From Vibrio pomeroyi (GTDB lineage Bacteria; Pseudomonadota; Gammaproteobacteria; Enterobacterales; Vibrionaceae): a stretch of DNA of 64,000 nt. Positions 46,292-54,224 of the stretch are shown here, in pieces. How positions within the stretch are numbered: position 1 is the stretch's first letter; each line of letters starts with the position of its first letter. The notes beneath the pieces were generated by a model that was not told the DNA's origin, made no database searches, and saw only the letters and a list, made by a program, of their open reading frames with translations. Position numbers and translations under genes: made by a program. The stretch lies in assembly GCA_041879425.1 (NCBI GenBank), contig CP090855.1:62001-126000 (forward strand), written 5' to 3'.

Positions 46292-46577
46292 GCTTTGGAT
46301 TTATAGAGTTTCACTTGTTCCGAGGTACGGATAGGTTCTGATCGTTACAACACGGGTTTAACGCGCGTAAGTTCATGATTTCGTGAGAATCATGCGAGGT
46401 AGTTAAATTTAACATTTGCTACGCTAATCACTAAGGTTTAGGTATGGGGTTATTGTTATGGGAAGATAAAGGGATGTACACTTAATGGCATAAGTAACTA
46501 GGTCAAAACATTCATGTAATCATGGGATTTTTGAGTCTATTAGTATGTCGGCTTTCACTTTGGATTATTAAATAATC

Positions 46578-47162
46578 ATGGTACAAAACTATAAGGTAAT
46601 TGACAGCACAAACGGTCGTACAAAAGGCTATTTAAAGGAAGTTTGTTTTAGAAATGAAGAATTAAAGCAAAAAGTTGGTCTGTGGAAATGGGCTGTTTTA
46701 ACGCTCATCGAGATGATCGTCGGTGCAGAGCTTTTAGAAAGTTTAGTTACTACTGGGTCTGTTCTTCCATATAGAAACTTGAAAAAAGGAGATAGTGAAG
46801 AGTATGGAAATGAATTACACCTCGCTTTGCATATTCCTGCTGGCTTAGTAACTAATTTATTAAGAAAGCAAGTAATTGAGCTTTTATACTATAAATATTG
46901 TCTACATTATTTAATCTTAGAGCCTGTTGGTGAGTGTGATGTAAACAGTGAATCCAAAACCATAGACTGCTCTAGAACTAGATTTAGGGCTAGGAAAAAT
47001 GTCTTCTATCAATTCATAGCGTTGAGAAGAGTTTATGAACTATTTTGGCTTATTTTTAATATAGCGATCGATTTACTAGTTTATCTAGCAACAACAGATA
47101 TCAAACTCGTATTATTATCAGCACTTACTGTAGAAGCTATGAGAAGGCTATTACGTGTGTGA
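46578..47162 (+). CDS. Hypothetical membrane-associated protein, AT-rich gene
   Basis: This 194-residue protein is of no family I recognise. Two hydrophobic stretches are visible: WAVLTLIEMIVGAELLESLV (about 38-57) and a longer C-terminal one, LFWLIFNIAIDLLVYLATT plus LVLLSALTVEA (about 155-188). The middle part is charged, with the pair GECDVNSESKTIDCSRT holding two cysteines. Base composition is clearly more AT-rich than in the neighbouring genes, suggesting recent acquisition. No good ribosome-binding site precedes the ATG. It is followed on the same strand by another orphan membrane protein gene. Confidence 0.6.
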   Translation: MVQNYKVIDSTNGRTKGYLKEVCFRNEELKQKVGLWKWAVLTLIEMIVGAELLESLVTTGSVLPYRNLKKGDSEEYGNELHLALHIPAGLVTNLLRKQVIELLYYKYCLHYLILEPVGECDVNSESKTIDCSRTRFRARKNVFYQFIALRRVYELFWLIFNIAIDLLVYLATTDIKLVLLSALTVEAMRRLLRV

Positions 47163-47275
47163 GAGTTATTTAAATTCGTTAAAAAATATAATTAGTACGC
47201 TTTTTTCCTAGCGTGATAGCTAGAAAATTGTCCGTTTAAGTGCTCGCTAGGATATTTGCAAATTATGGAGGCGTT

Positions 47276-47677
47276 GTGGAAAGTCGGATTCCGTTACCAA
47301 CAGATAATATTTATAAATTTTATGCGTTATTTGGCTTGCTATTAGTCATTTTTGCATCTGGTGCATTATTGTTCGTTAATCAGTCATCGAATAATCTAAT
47401 ATATGAGCTTACCGTCGATCACCGAAAGTTGAGTAACACTCCAGAACAAGCACGCTCTTTAGAAGAAGAAGCTCGACTTCAAATTATCGAAAGTAAGCTA
47501 CAAGTATCTAGTAGCAATAAAAACTTCTTCATCGCATGCATTAGTGTGATTATAACAATTGGTAGTTTAATGGTCGGTTATGGATTTAGAACTTGGCATA
47601 CGGTTATACAACCCTTGCAAGATGAAATAACTCGACTCAATATTAAGAAACTTAAACAAGAGGTTGGTGAGGAATAA
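47276..47677 (+). CDS. Hypothetical protein with two membrane segments
   Basis: This 133-residue protein has TM1 at about 16-36 (FYALFGLLLVIFASGALLF), a soluble helical loop of about 50 residues rich in E, L and R (about 45-80), TM2 near 84-104 (FFIACISVIITIGSLMVGYG) and a basic/acidic C-terminal helix (LQDEITRLNIKKLKQEVGEE). The GTG at 47276 is chosen because GGAGG lies four bases ahead; the frame extends 12 codons further up without start signals. It has no recognised family. It shares the AT-rich character of its upstream neighbour and may form a small cargo unit with it. Confidence 0.65.
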   Translation: MESRIPLPTDNIYKFYALFGLLLVIFASGALLFVNQSSNNLIYELTVDHRKLSNTPEQARSLEEEARLQIIESKLQVSSSNKNFFIACISVIITIGSLMVGYGFRTWHTVIQPLQDEITRLNIKKLKQEVGEE

Positions 47678-47758
47678 TCAGTAGGGAGATCCACACCAGT
47701 AATACCTTTTTAAAATTTTTATATACGATAGTTTCTTGCTGTAAACTCTGAGCAAGGT

Positions 47759-47866
47759 TTACTGCCACAAAGCCAGCAGAAACACTAAAAGCCCAATCCC
47801 CAACGTTACCTTCAGAAGCAAGCCAAGAGGGGCTCCACCTTTTGGCGCTTTATTGCAACATCCCAT
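47759..47866 (-). CDS. Microprotein of 35 residues with N-terminal Cys-Cys
   Basis: This small ORF begins MGCCNKAPKGGAPLG and continues with one hydrophobic helix (LLLKVTLGIGLLVFLLALWQ) to a TAA stop. AGGA lies about eight bases ahead of the ATG (GAATGAGGAAACAATT), and the reading frame has a clear membrane-microprotein layout. Two adjacent cysteines at residues 3-4 before a Gly/Pro/Lys stretch could bind metal or be acylated. I do not know a named family. It lies just beyond the gcvP terminator on the same strand. Confidence 0.6.
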   Translation of the reverse strand: MGCCNKAPKGGAPLGLLLKVTLGIGLLVFLLALWQ

Positions 47867-47959
47867 AATTGTTTCCTCATTCATCGTTGGATTCATTTCA
47901 CCTTAAACCTTTCCCTTACGGTAAGGTCAATGCATTTGTTAGCCTCAGATTTCAGAAAA

Positions 47960-47988
47960 CAAAAAGGCGAACCGTTTGGTTCGCCTTT
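47960..47988 (-). terminator. Terminator of the glyA-gcvH-gcvP operon
   Basis: On the minus strand AAGGCGAACC / GGTTCGCCTT with loop AAAC is followed by TTTG and TTTT. It lies about 30 bases past the gcvP stop codon. Confidence 0.85.
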
Positions 47989-48019
47989 GTTATGTTTTGC
48001 TGCTTTGCGCCGCTACGAG

Positions 48020-50899
48020 TTAGTCTTCGTAGTTGTCGATGCTTGGGCAAGAACAGATTAGGTTACGGTCGCCGTATACGTTGTCTACACGGTTAACAGT
48101 AGGCCAGTACTTCGAATTCTTCGTTGCTTTCGATGGGAAACAACCAAGTTCACGAGAGTAAGGGCGATCCCATTCTGCGCCAGCTAGGTCAACTTGTGTG
48201 TGCGGTGCGTTCACTAGAGGGTTGTTGTCTAGTGGCCATTCACCGTTTTTCACTGCTGCCATTTCGTGGCGGATTGCGATCATCGCTTCACAGAAACGGT
48301 CTAGCTCTTCTAAATCTTCTGATTCAGTTGGCTCTACCATTAGTGTGCCAGCAACTGGGAAAGACATAGTTGGTGCGTGGAAACCGAAGTCCATTAGACG
48401 CTTAGCAATATCTTCTTCGCTGATGCCTGTGTCTTCTTTAAGCGGGCGAATATCGATAATACATTCGTGCGCTACGCGGCCGTTAGTGCCACGGTAAAGA
48501 ACAGGGTAGTGAGGACGTAGTTTTTCCATCACGTAGTTCGCGTTTAGAATCGCTACTTTCGTTGCGTCTGTTAGGCCAGGTTCGCCCATCATTGCGATGT
48601 AAGCCCAAGAGATAGGTAGGATTGAAGCACTACCTAGATCTGCAGCTGATACCGCGTAGTCAGAACCTTGTACACCGTTTTCGATGTGACCTGGTAGGAA
48701 AGGTGCTAGGTGCGATTTAACACCGATAGGACCCATACCTGGACCGCCACCACCGTGTGGGATACAGAATGTTTTGTGGAGGTTCAAGTGAGATACGTCT
48801 GAACCGATGAAGCCAGGTGAAGTTAGACCTACTTGAGCGTTCATGTTCGCGCCGTCTAGGTAAACCTGACCGCCCGCTGCGTGTACTTGTTCACACACTT
48901 CTTTCACTTGTTCTTCGTATACGCCGTGCGTAGAAGGGTAAGTGATCATGATGCTTGATAGGTTTTCTTTGTGCTTCTCGATTTTCACTGCTAGGTCAGT
49001 CATGTCGATGTTGCCATCTTCATCACATTTAACAACCACTACCTTCATTGAAACCATTGATGCTGTTGCAGGGTTAGTACCGTGCGCAGAGCTTGGAATC
49101 AGACAAACGTTACGGTGACCTTCACCGCGGCTTGCGTGGTAACGTTGAATCGCGATTAGACCTGCGTATTCACCAGATGCACCAGAGTTAGGCTGTAGTG
49201 AGAAATCGTCGTAACCAGTGATTTCACACAGCTTCTCTTTAAGATCTTTCGCTAGTGCTGTGTAACCAGCCGCTTGCTCTAGAGGTGCGAATGGGTGAAT
49301 TGAACCAAACTCAGGCCATGTTACTGGAATCATCTCAGCAGCAGCGTTCAGCTTCATCGTACAGCTGCCCAGTGGGATCATGCCGTGCGTTAGTGAGAAG
49401 TCTTTGTTCTCAAGCTGTTTTAGGTAACGCATCATTTGCGTTTCGCTGTGGTGCGTGTTGAATACTGGGTGAGTTAGGAACTCTGATTCACGACGGCAGT
49501 TTTCTGGAATTGCTGCAAACTCATTTGATGCAATGTCAGAAGATAGCGCTTGAACGTCTTCTTTCACGTCGAAGATAGCGAACAATGCGTTCACGTCGTC
49601 GATCGTTGTTGTTTCATCTAAGCTGATACCGATCTTACCTTTAAGAAGGCGAAGGTTGATGTCTGCTGCTTGTGCTTTTGCGTACAGTGCATCTGTCTTC
49701 TCTTCAGAGTTGATCGTGATGGTATCAAAGAAGCTGTTGTTCGTTAGCTCGTAACCCGCTTTAGTCAGGCCTGCTGCTAGGATAGCTGTCATGTGGTGTG
49801 TACGACGAGCAATAGTACGTAGGCCTTCTGCACCGTGGTAAACCGCGTAGAAAGACGCCATGTTCGCTAGAAGTGCTTGAGCTGTACAGATGTTCGATGT
49901 CGCTTTCTCGCGGCGGATGTGTTGCTCACGAGTCTGCATTGCCATACGTAGCGCTTGGTTACCGTGAGTATCGATAGAAACACCGATTACACGACCTGGC
50001 ATTGTACGCTTATGCTTTTCACGAGTACCCATGAATGCAGCGTGTGGACCGCCGTAACCCATAGGAACACCGAAACGTTGCGCAGAACCGATTACTACGT
50101 CTGCGCCCATTTCGCCAGCTGGCTTAAGTAGAGCAGAAGCGAGTAGGTCAGTAGCAACGGTTACTAGAGTCTTGTTTGCTTGAGCTTTCGCAATGATGTC
50201 TGTTAGATCACGAACTTCGCCTGTTGTACCAGGGTATTGAACTAACGCACCAAATACGTCTTGCTCTGGAAGTGTTTCAAGAGCGCCAACCATTACTTCG
50301 AAACCGATGTACTCAGCACGAGTTTTAACAACTTCTAGTGTTTGAGGGTGAACATCGTCAGCAACGAAGAATACTTTGCTCTTGCTTTTACCAGCACGCT
50401 TACACAGTGTCATTGCTTCGCCAGCCGCTGTCGCTTCATCAAGAAGTGATGCGTTTGCGATTTCCATACCTGTAAGGTCCATTACCATTTGTTGGTAATT
50501 TAATAGAGCTTCAAGACGACCTTGAGAAATCTCTGGTTGGTATGGTGTATAAGCTGTGTACCAGCCTGGGTTCTCTAAAACGTTACGCAGAATAACGTTT
50601 GGAGTGAATGTGTTGTAGTAGCCTTGGCCAATGAAGGTACGTTTCACTTGGTTTAGGTTAGCGATCTCTTTAAGAGAGGTCAGCATGTCCATTTCGCTCA
50701 GTGGCGCAGCAAGTGTCATTGGTTTTTCAAGACGGATTTGTGCAGGAACCGTTTCGTCGATCAGTACGTCTAAGCTAGTCGCGTTGATCGCTTCAAGCAT
50801 TTTCTGCTGGTCTGCTTTATTAGGGCCGTTATGACGAGCAACAAACTCGTTTTGAGTACCCAGGTCTTTTAGTAATTGGCTTTGAAGTAATTCAGTCAT
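48020..50899 (-). CDS. gcvP: Glycine dehydrogenase (decarboxylating), P protein
   Basis: This is the P protein of the glycine cleavage system. It decarboxylates glycine with PLP and passes the aminomethyl group to the lipoyl arm of GcvH. At 959 residues it is the normal fused length. The PLP lysine is Lys709 in LNLHKTFCIPHGGGG. Other typical pieces are QFVARHNGP-like RHNGP near the start, GQGYYNTFTP, and GSCTMKLNAAAEM near the half-way point. It is the third gene of glyA-gcvH-gcvP, with 89 bases and a strong hairpin separating it from gcvH. The function call is very strong. Confidence 0.98.
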   Translation of the reverse strand: MTELLQSQLLKDLGTQNEFVARHNGPNKADQQKMLEAINATSLDVLIDETVPAQIRLEKPMTLAAPLSEMDMLTSLKEIANLNQVKRTFIGQGYYNTFTPNVILRNVLENPGWYTAYTPYQPEISQGRLEALLNYQQMVMDLTGMEIANASLLDEATAAGEAMTLCKRAGKSKSKVFFVADDVHPQTLEVVKTRAEYIGFEVMVGALETLPEQDVFGALVQYPGTTGEVRDLTDIIAKAQANKTLVTVATDLLASALLKPAGEMGADVVIGSAQRFGVPMGYGGPHAAFMGTREKHKRTMPGRVIGVSIDTHGNQALRMAMQTREQHIRREKATSNICTAQALLANMASFYAVYHGAEGLRTIARRTHHMTAILAAGLTKAGYELTNNSFFDTITINSEEKTDALYAKAQAADINLRLLKGKIGISLDETTTIDDVNALFAIFDVKEDVQALSSDIASNEFAAIPENCRRESEFLTHPVFNTHHSETQMMRYLKQLENKDFSLTHGMIPLGSCTMKLNAAAEMIPVTWPEFGSIHPFAPLEQAAGYTALAKDLKEKLCEITGYDDFSLQPNSGASGEYAGLIAIQRYHASRGEGHRNVCLIPSSAHGTNPATASMVSMKVVVVKCDEDGNIDMTDLAVKIEKHKENLSSIMITYPSTHGVYEEQVKEVCEQVHAAGGQVYLDGANMNAQVGLTSPGFIGSDVSHLNLHKTFCIPHGGGGPGMGPIGVKSHLAPFLPGHIENGVQGSDYAVSAADLGSASILPISWAYIAMMGEPGLTDATKVAILNANYVMEKLRPHYPVLYRGTNGRVAHECIIDIRPLKEDTGISEEDIAKRLMDFGFHAPTMSFPVAGTLMVEPTESEDLEELDRFCEAMIAIRHEMAAVKNGEWPLDNNPLVNAPHTQVDLAGAEWDRPYSRELGCFPSKATKNSKYWPTVNRVDNVYGDRNLICSCPSIDNYED

Positions 50900-50946
50900 G
50901 ATATGTTCTACTTTCTCTTTGGAGCCGTGAGCTAGCCCCTAAAATT

Positions 50947-50968
50947 AAGCTGCTCAAAAGAGCAGCTT
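50947..50968 (-). promoter_or_regulatory. Intercistronic hairpin between gcvH and gcvP
   Basis: AAGCTGCTC / GAGCAGCTT with a 4-base loop forms a perfect 9-bp stem. On the minus strand it is followed by AATTTTA, so it could cause partial termination or stabilise the gcvH message; the T-run is weak. Confidence 0.5.
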
Positions 50969-50988
50969 TATCGTAATGAGGTTACCTA

Positions 50989-51369
50989 TTAGTCTTCTTC
51001 GATAGAGCTTAGGTATTCTTCCGCATCTTTAAGGTTGTCTAGTTCAGACGCATCAGACATCTTCACTTTAACAATCCAACCACCTTCATAAGATTCTTCG
51101 TTAATTAACTCAGGGCTATCTTCTAATTCTTCGTTGATTTCTACGATTTCGCCAGAGATTGGTGCGTAGATATCAGAAGCTGCTTTCACTGATTCAACGA
51201 GAGAGAAGCTTTCGCCAGCTTCTATTTCGTCCCCAGTGTCAGGCAGGTCAACAAACACAACGTCACCTAGCATCTCTTGAGCGTGCTCAGAAATACCGAT
51301 AGTCACAGTACCGTCACCGTTGTCTTTTACCCACTCGTGGCTGTCTGCAAACTTTAGTGTATTGTCCAT
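50989..51369 (-). CDS. gcvH: Glycine cleavage system H protein
   Basis: This lipoyl carrier protein shuttles the aminomethyl group between GcvP, GcvT and the lipoamide dehydrogenase. It has 126 residues, normal for the family. The lipoyl lysine is Lys62 in SLVESVKAASDIYAPISGE. HEWV near residue 11 and GDVVFVDLP are conserved. GGAG lies nine bases ahead of the ATG. It is the middle gene of glyA-gcvH-gcvP. The call is very strong. Confidence 0.98.
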   Translation of the reverse strand: MDNTLKFADSHEWVKDNGDGTVTIGISEHAQEMLGDVVFVDLPDTGDEIEAGESFSLVESVKAASDIYAPISGEIVEINEELEDSPELINEESYEGGWIVKVKMSDASELDNLKDAEEYLSSIEED

Positions 51370-51420
51370 TGCTTATTCTCCAAAAATTTATGAGGTTTTA
51401 ATTTAAATCTTAAAAACGGT

Positions 51421-52713
51421 TTAACGGTAAAGAGGGAAGCGTTTGCAAAGCTCTTTAACTTGCTTGCGAACACGTTGCTCAACTTCAGCGTTGCCTTCAG
51501 GGCTTTCAACTAAGCCGTCAAGAACATCGCCGATCCATTCACCGATAAGTTTGAATTCTTCAGTGCCAAAACCACGACTGGTTCCAGCTGGCGTACCCAA
51601 GCGGATACCAGAAGTAATCATAGGCTTCTCTGTATCGAATGGTATGCCATTTTTGTTACATGTGATCCCTGCACGCTCTAATGCTTCTTCAGTTACGTTA
51701 CCTTTCAAGCCCTTAGGACGAAGGTCAACCAGCATTAGGTGCGTGTCTGTTCCGCCAGTCACAATGTCACAACCGCGAGTTTGCAACACTTCAGCAAGAA
51801 CTTTTGCGTTGTCGATCACTGAATCAATATAAGTATTAAATTCTGGGCCAAGTGCTTCGCCAAACGCCACTGCTTTAGCCGCGATAACGTGCATTAGTGG
51901 GCCGCCTTGTAGGCCAGGGAACACTGCAGAGTTGATCTTTTTGTTGATGTCTTCGTGGTTAGTCAGAATCATACCGCCGCGTGGGCCACGAAGTGTTTTG
52001 TGCGTTGTTGTTGTAACAACGTGTGCATGTGGTAGTGGGCTCGGGTGAGCACCTGTGGCGATAAGACCCGCGATGTGTGCCATATCAACCATTAGGATTG
52101 CGCCAACTTCGTCAGCGATTTCACGGAACTTAGCGAAATCAATAACGCGTGGGATAGCACTACCACCAGCAATAATCATTTTAGGTTGGCTTTCGATAGC
52201 TAAAGCGCGGACTGCTTCGTAATCGATTTCAAGAGTGTCGCGGTCTACGCCGTATTGAACCGCGTTGAACCACTTACCAGACATTGCAGGACGTGCACCG
52301 TGTGTAAGGTGGCCACCAGCGTCTAGAGACATGCCTAGGATAGTGTCGCCAGGTTGAAGCAGGGCAAGTTTAACTGCGCCGTTTGCTTGAGCGCCTGAGT
52401 GAGGTTGTACGTTTACGTATTCACATTTGAACAGCTGTTTAGCACGCTCAATCGCGATAGCTTCAACGGTATCTACGTGCTCACAACCACCGTAGTAGCG
52501 ACGGCCTGGGTAGCCTTCTGCGTATTTGTTGGTTAGGCAAGTGCCTTGAGCTTGCATTACTGCTTTAGAAACGATGTTCTCAGAAGCAATAAGTTCGATT
52601 TGTTCATTTTGACGAGTATTCTCTGCTTGGATGCCAGCAAATACTGCATCGTCAGTACCGGATAGGTTCGTAGTGAAAAAACTGTCTAAGCTATGGTTTT
52701 GGTAAGCGTTCAT
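51421..52713 (-). CDS. glyA: Serine hydroxymethyltransferase, second copy
   Basis: This PLP enzyme interconverts serine and glycine with tetrahydrofolate, producing 5,10-methylene-THF. It has 430 residues; the PLP lysine is Lys239 in VTTTTHKTLRGPRGG. LIASENIVSKAV and YPGRRYYGG are the typical N-terminal motifs. AAGG precedes the ATG at good spacing. It begins the operon with gcvH and gcvP, which links serine-glycine conversion with glycine cleavage. A housekeeping glyA is expected on the main chromosome, so this is probably the second copy. A PurR-like box lies 71-86 bases upstream. Confidence 0.97.
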   Translation of the reverse strand: MNAYQNHSLDSFFTTNLSGTDDAVFAGIQAENTRQNEQIELIASENIVSKAVMQAQGTCLTNKYAEGYPGRRYYGGCEHVDTVEAIAIERAKQLFKCEYVNVQPHSGAQANGAVKLALLQPGDTILGMSLDAGGHLTHGARPAMSGKWFNAVQYGVDRDTLEIDYEAVRALAIESQPKMIIAGGSAIPRVIDFAKFREIADEVGAILMVDMAHIAGLIATGAHPSPLPHAHVVTTTTHKTLRGPRGGMILTNHEDINKKINSAVFPGLQGGPLMHVIAAKAVAFGEALGPEFNTYIDSVIDNAKVLAEVLQTRGCDIVTGGTDTHLMLVDLRPKGLKGNVTEEALERAGITCNKNGIPFDTEKPMITSGIRLGTPAGTSRGFGTEEFKLIGEWIGDVLDGLVESPEGNAEVEQRVRKQVKELCKRFPLYR

Positions 52714-52783
52714 TGTCGAGACCTTTCATTAAGCTAATGGTGATTGTTTTTATAGTCCATTAGGTCTTACGTTGATTTCTGCA

Positions 52784-52799
52784 TCGGAATCGTTTGCGC
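52784..52799. promoter_or_regulatory. PurR-like box upstream of glyA
   Basis: TCGGAATCGTTTGCGC matches the PurR consensus ACGCAAACGTTTGCGT at 12 of 16 positions, with the right half CGTTTGCG intact. PurR represses glyA in E. coli. Confidence 0.5.
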
Positions 52800-53056
52800 T
52801 ATATAGGTATAAATAAACGTGAATTCCGTTATAAATATACTCTTACAGCGTCTAAGCGATCGTTGTAGGGTCAATGCAGCACGAATTGGTTCCCAAAAGT
52901 TCGGGTAAAAAACAGCTCTTACAAATGTTAAAACTATCATTTGCTACAAGCTGAAGTAGCATCTCTTCATCTAACAAGTCGATAACATAGCTCCGATAAA
53001 ATCAATTTTCAACAAAAATTTCCAATAGGAAACAACTTTTCTCGTTTTGCTACAGG

Positions 53057-53090
53057 GAGCACGCTTTATTTCTGTGTGTGCTCTTTAATC
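53057..53090 (+). promoter_or_regulatory. Hairpin in the leader of the XRE-cupin gene
   Basis: GAGCAC (53057-53062) pairs with GTGCTC (53078-53083), followed by TTTAAT, about 70 bases before the start codon. It could be a weak terminator or a leader structure. The rest of the region between glyA and this gene (52714-53153) shows only the PurR-like box. Confidence 0.35.
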
Positions 53091-53153
53091 AGCAAAGCGC
53101 TTCATGCAACAATGAAATGAATAGACAGGAAGTAAGAAAATAATGAGGGACCT

Positions 53154-53777
53154 ATGTCAGAAGACATTTATGATGAGTACCCATCTTTAACGTTGGCGAA
53201 AGAAACGTTAGACCAGAATATAGAACCACTTAGGCTTGGCCAGCGTATTAAAGATATCCGCGGCAAGCTTGGGATCACGCTAGAAGAAGCAAGCCAAAGA
53301 ACGGGCTTGGCGCGTTCTACGCTCAGCAAAATCGAGAATGAGCAAATCTCGCCAACCTTTCAAGCTATGCAAAAATTAGCGATGGGTTTGCAAATTGATA
53401 TGCCGCAACTCTTTGAGCCACCAAGGAAAAAAGTTGCAACAGGACGTCGTGACTTAACTAAGGCAGGCCAGGGTAAACCTCATCCAACACCGACTTATGA
53501 GCATGAACTGCTTGCGACAGAGCTCTCTAACAAGAAGATGATGCCATTCAAAAGCCGCGTAAGAGCGCGTACTTTTGAAGAATATAACGATTGGGTTCGT
53601 CACGATGGTGAAGAGTTCCTAATGATTATCTCCGGTGATGTGATGTTCTACTCAGAATTCTACGAACCTGTGCCTATGAGTGAAGGCGATAGCATGTATT
53701 ACGATGCCAATATGGGCCACATGTTGATTTCTACTAGTGCAGAAGATGCGCTGATTTTGTGGGTTACTGCAAAATAA
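53154..53777 (+). CDS. XRE-cupin transcriptional regulator
   Basis: This 207-residue DNA-binding protein has an XRE helix-turn-helix (about residues 28-82: LGQRIKDIRGKLGITLEEAS, GLARSTLSKIENEQISP) and a C-terminal cupin domain (about 130-205; HDGEEFLMIISGDVMFYSE, GDSMYYDANMGHML), the layout of PuuR/SutR-type ligand-sensing regulators. It stands between the divergent glyA-gcvHP operon and gcvT, so glycine or a one-carbon metabolite is the natural guess for its ligand. GAGGGACCT precedes the ATG. TTTACT-type inverted repeats in front of gcvT are its most likely operators. Confidence 0.93.
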   Translation: MSEDIYDEYPSLTLAKETLDQNIEPLRLGQRIKDIRGKLGITLEEASQRTGLARSTLSKIENEQISPTFQAMQKLAMGLQIDMPQLFEPPRKKVATGRRDLTKAGQGKPHPTPTYEHELLATELSNKKMMPFKSRVRARTFEEYNDWVRHDGEEFLMIISGDVMFYSEFYEPVPMSEGDSMYYDANMGHMLISTSAEDALILWVTAK

Positions 53778-53808
53778 GTTAACAAAATTAGAATTTCTTA
53801 TAGTGAAT

Positions 53809-53840
53809 GCAAACGTTTGCTTTTGTTTCTAACGTTTGCC
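53809..53840. promoter_or_regulatory. PurR-like box upstream of gcvT
   Basis: GCAAACGTTTGC (53809-53820) is a perfect palindrome equal to the core of the PurR operator. A second half-site AACGTTTGCC stands at 53831-53840. The site precedes the XRE terminator, so a gcvT promoter there would have to read through it; this position is odd, and the site could instead act on another promoter. Confidence 0.55.
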
Positions 53841-53845
53841 AAATG

Positions 53846-53885
53846 ACGCGATATTGATGTGAAAATCATCAATATCGCGTTTTTG
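53846..53885 (+). terminator. Terminator of the XRE-cupin gene
   Basis: A perfect 13-bp stem ACGCGATATTGAT / ATCAATATCGCGT is followed by TTTTTG. It separates the regulator gene from gcvT. Confidence 0.85.
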
Positions 53886-53972
53886 TATGTAACGAATAAT
53901 TGTTTTTAAATTGTTAAATGTCACATTTTGAGCTGTTTTAATCTTGTTAAGGGTGTAAAACTGACTCAGGCT

Positions 53973-54027
53973 TGTTTACTATAGTGAACACGGTTTACTC
54001 ATGTTGATTGAAGTTTACTGAAGTGAA
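53973..54027. promoter_or_regulatory. Candidate operator array upstream of gcvT
   Basis: The near-perfect palindrome TGTTTACTATAGTGAACA (53973-53990) is followed by a half-site TTTACT (53994-53999) and another inverted repeat TTTACT-GA-AGTGAA (54014-54027). The three TTTACT halves are spaced 19 and 20 bases, about two helical turns. The nearby XRE-cupin regulator is the obvious candidate binder. Confidence 0.55.
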
Positions 54028-54224
54028 TTCTTAGAAAGTGAGTTGTAGAGCTTTTGTACAGCTATCTATTTTTATAACGCTAACTATATAAGCCTATATA
54101 AAAGACATCACTTTTTACTATCTACTGTTTCTAATGCTGAGACTTAGCGTTAGAAGCGACTCTAAATAGAGATATAAGCGGCAGATTCGATTTGGAAAGC
54201 CTGCAACGCTTCATGGAGAATAAA

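Noticed and set aside
52714..54224. Glycine riboswitch near glyA or gcvT
   Set aside because: I looked on both strands for the conserved glycine-aptamer core and its tandem arrangement and did not find it; protein-based control is suggested instead.
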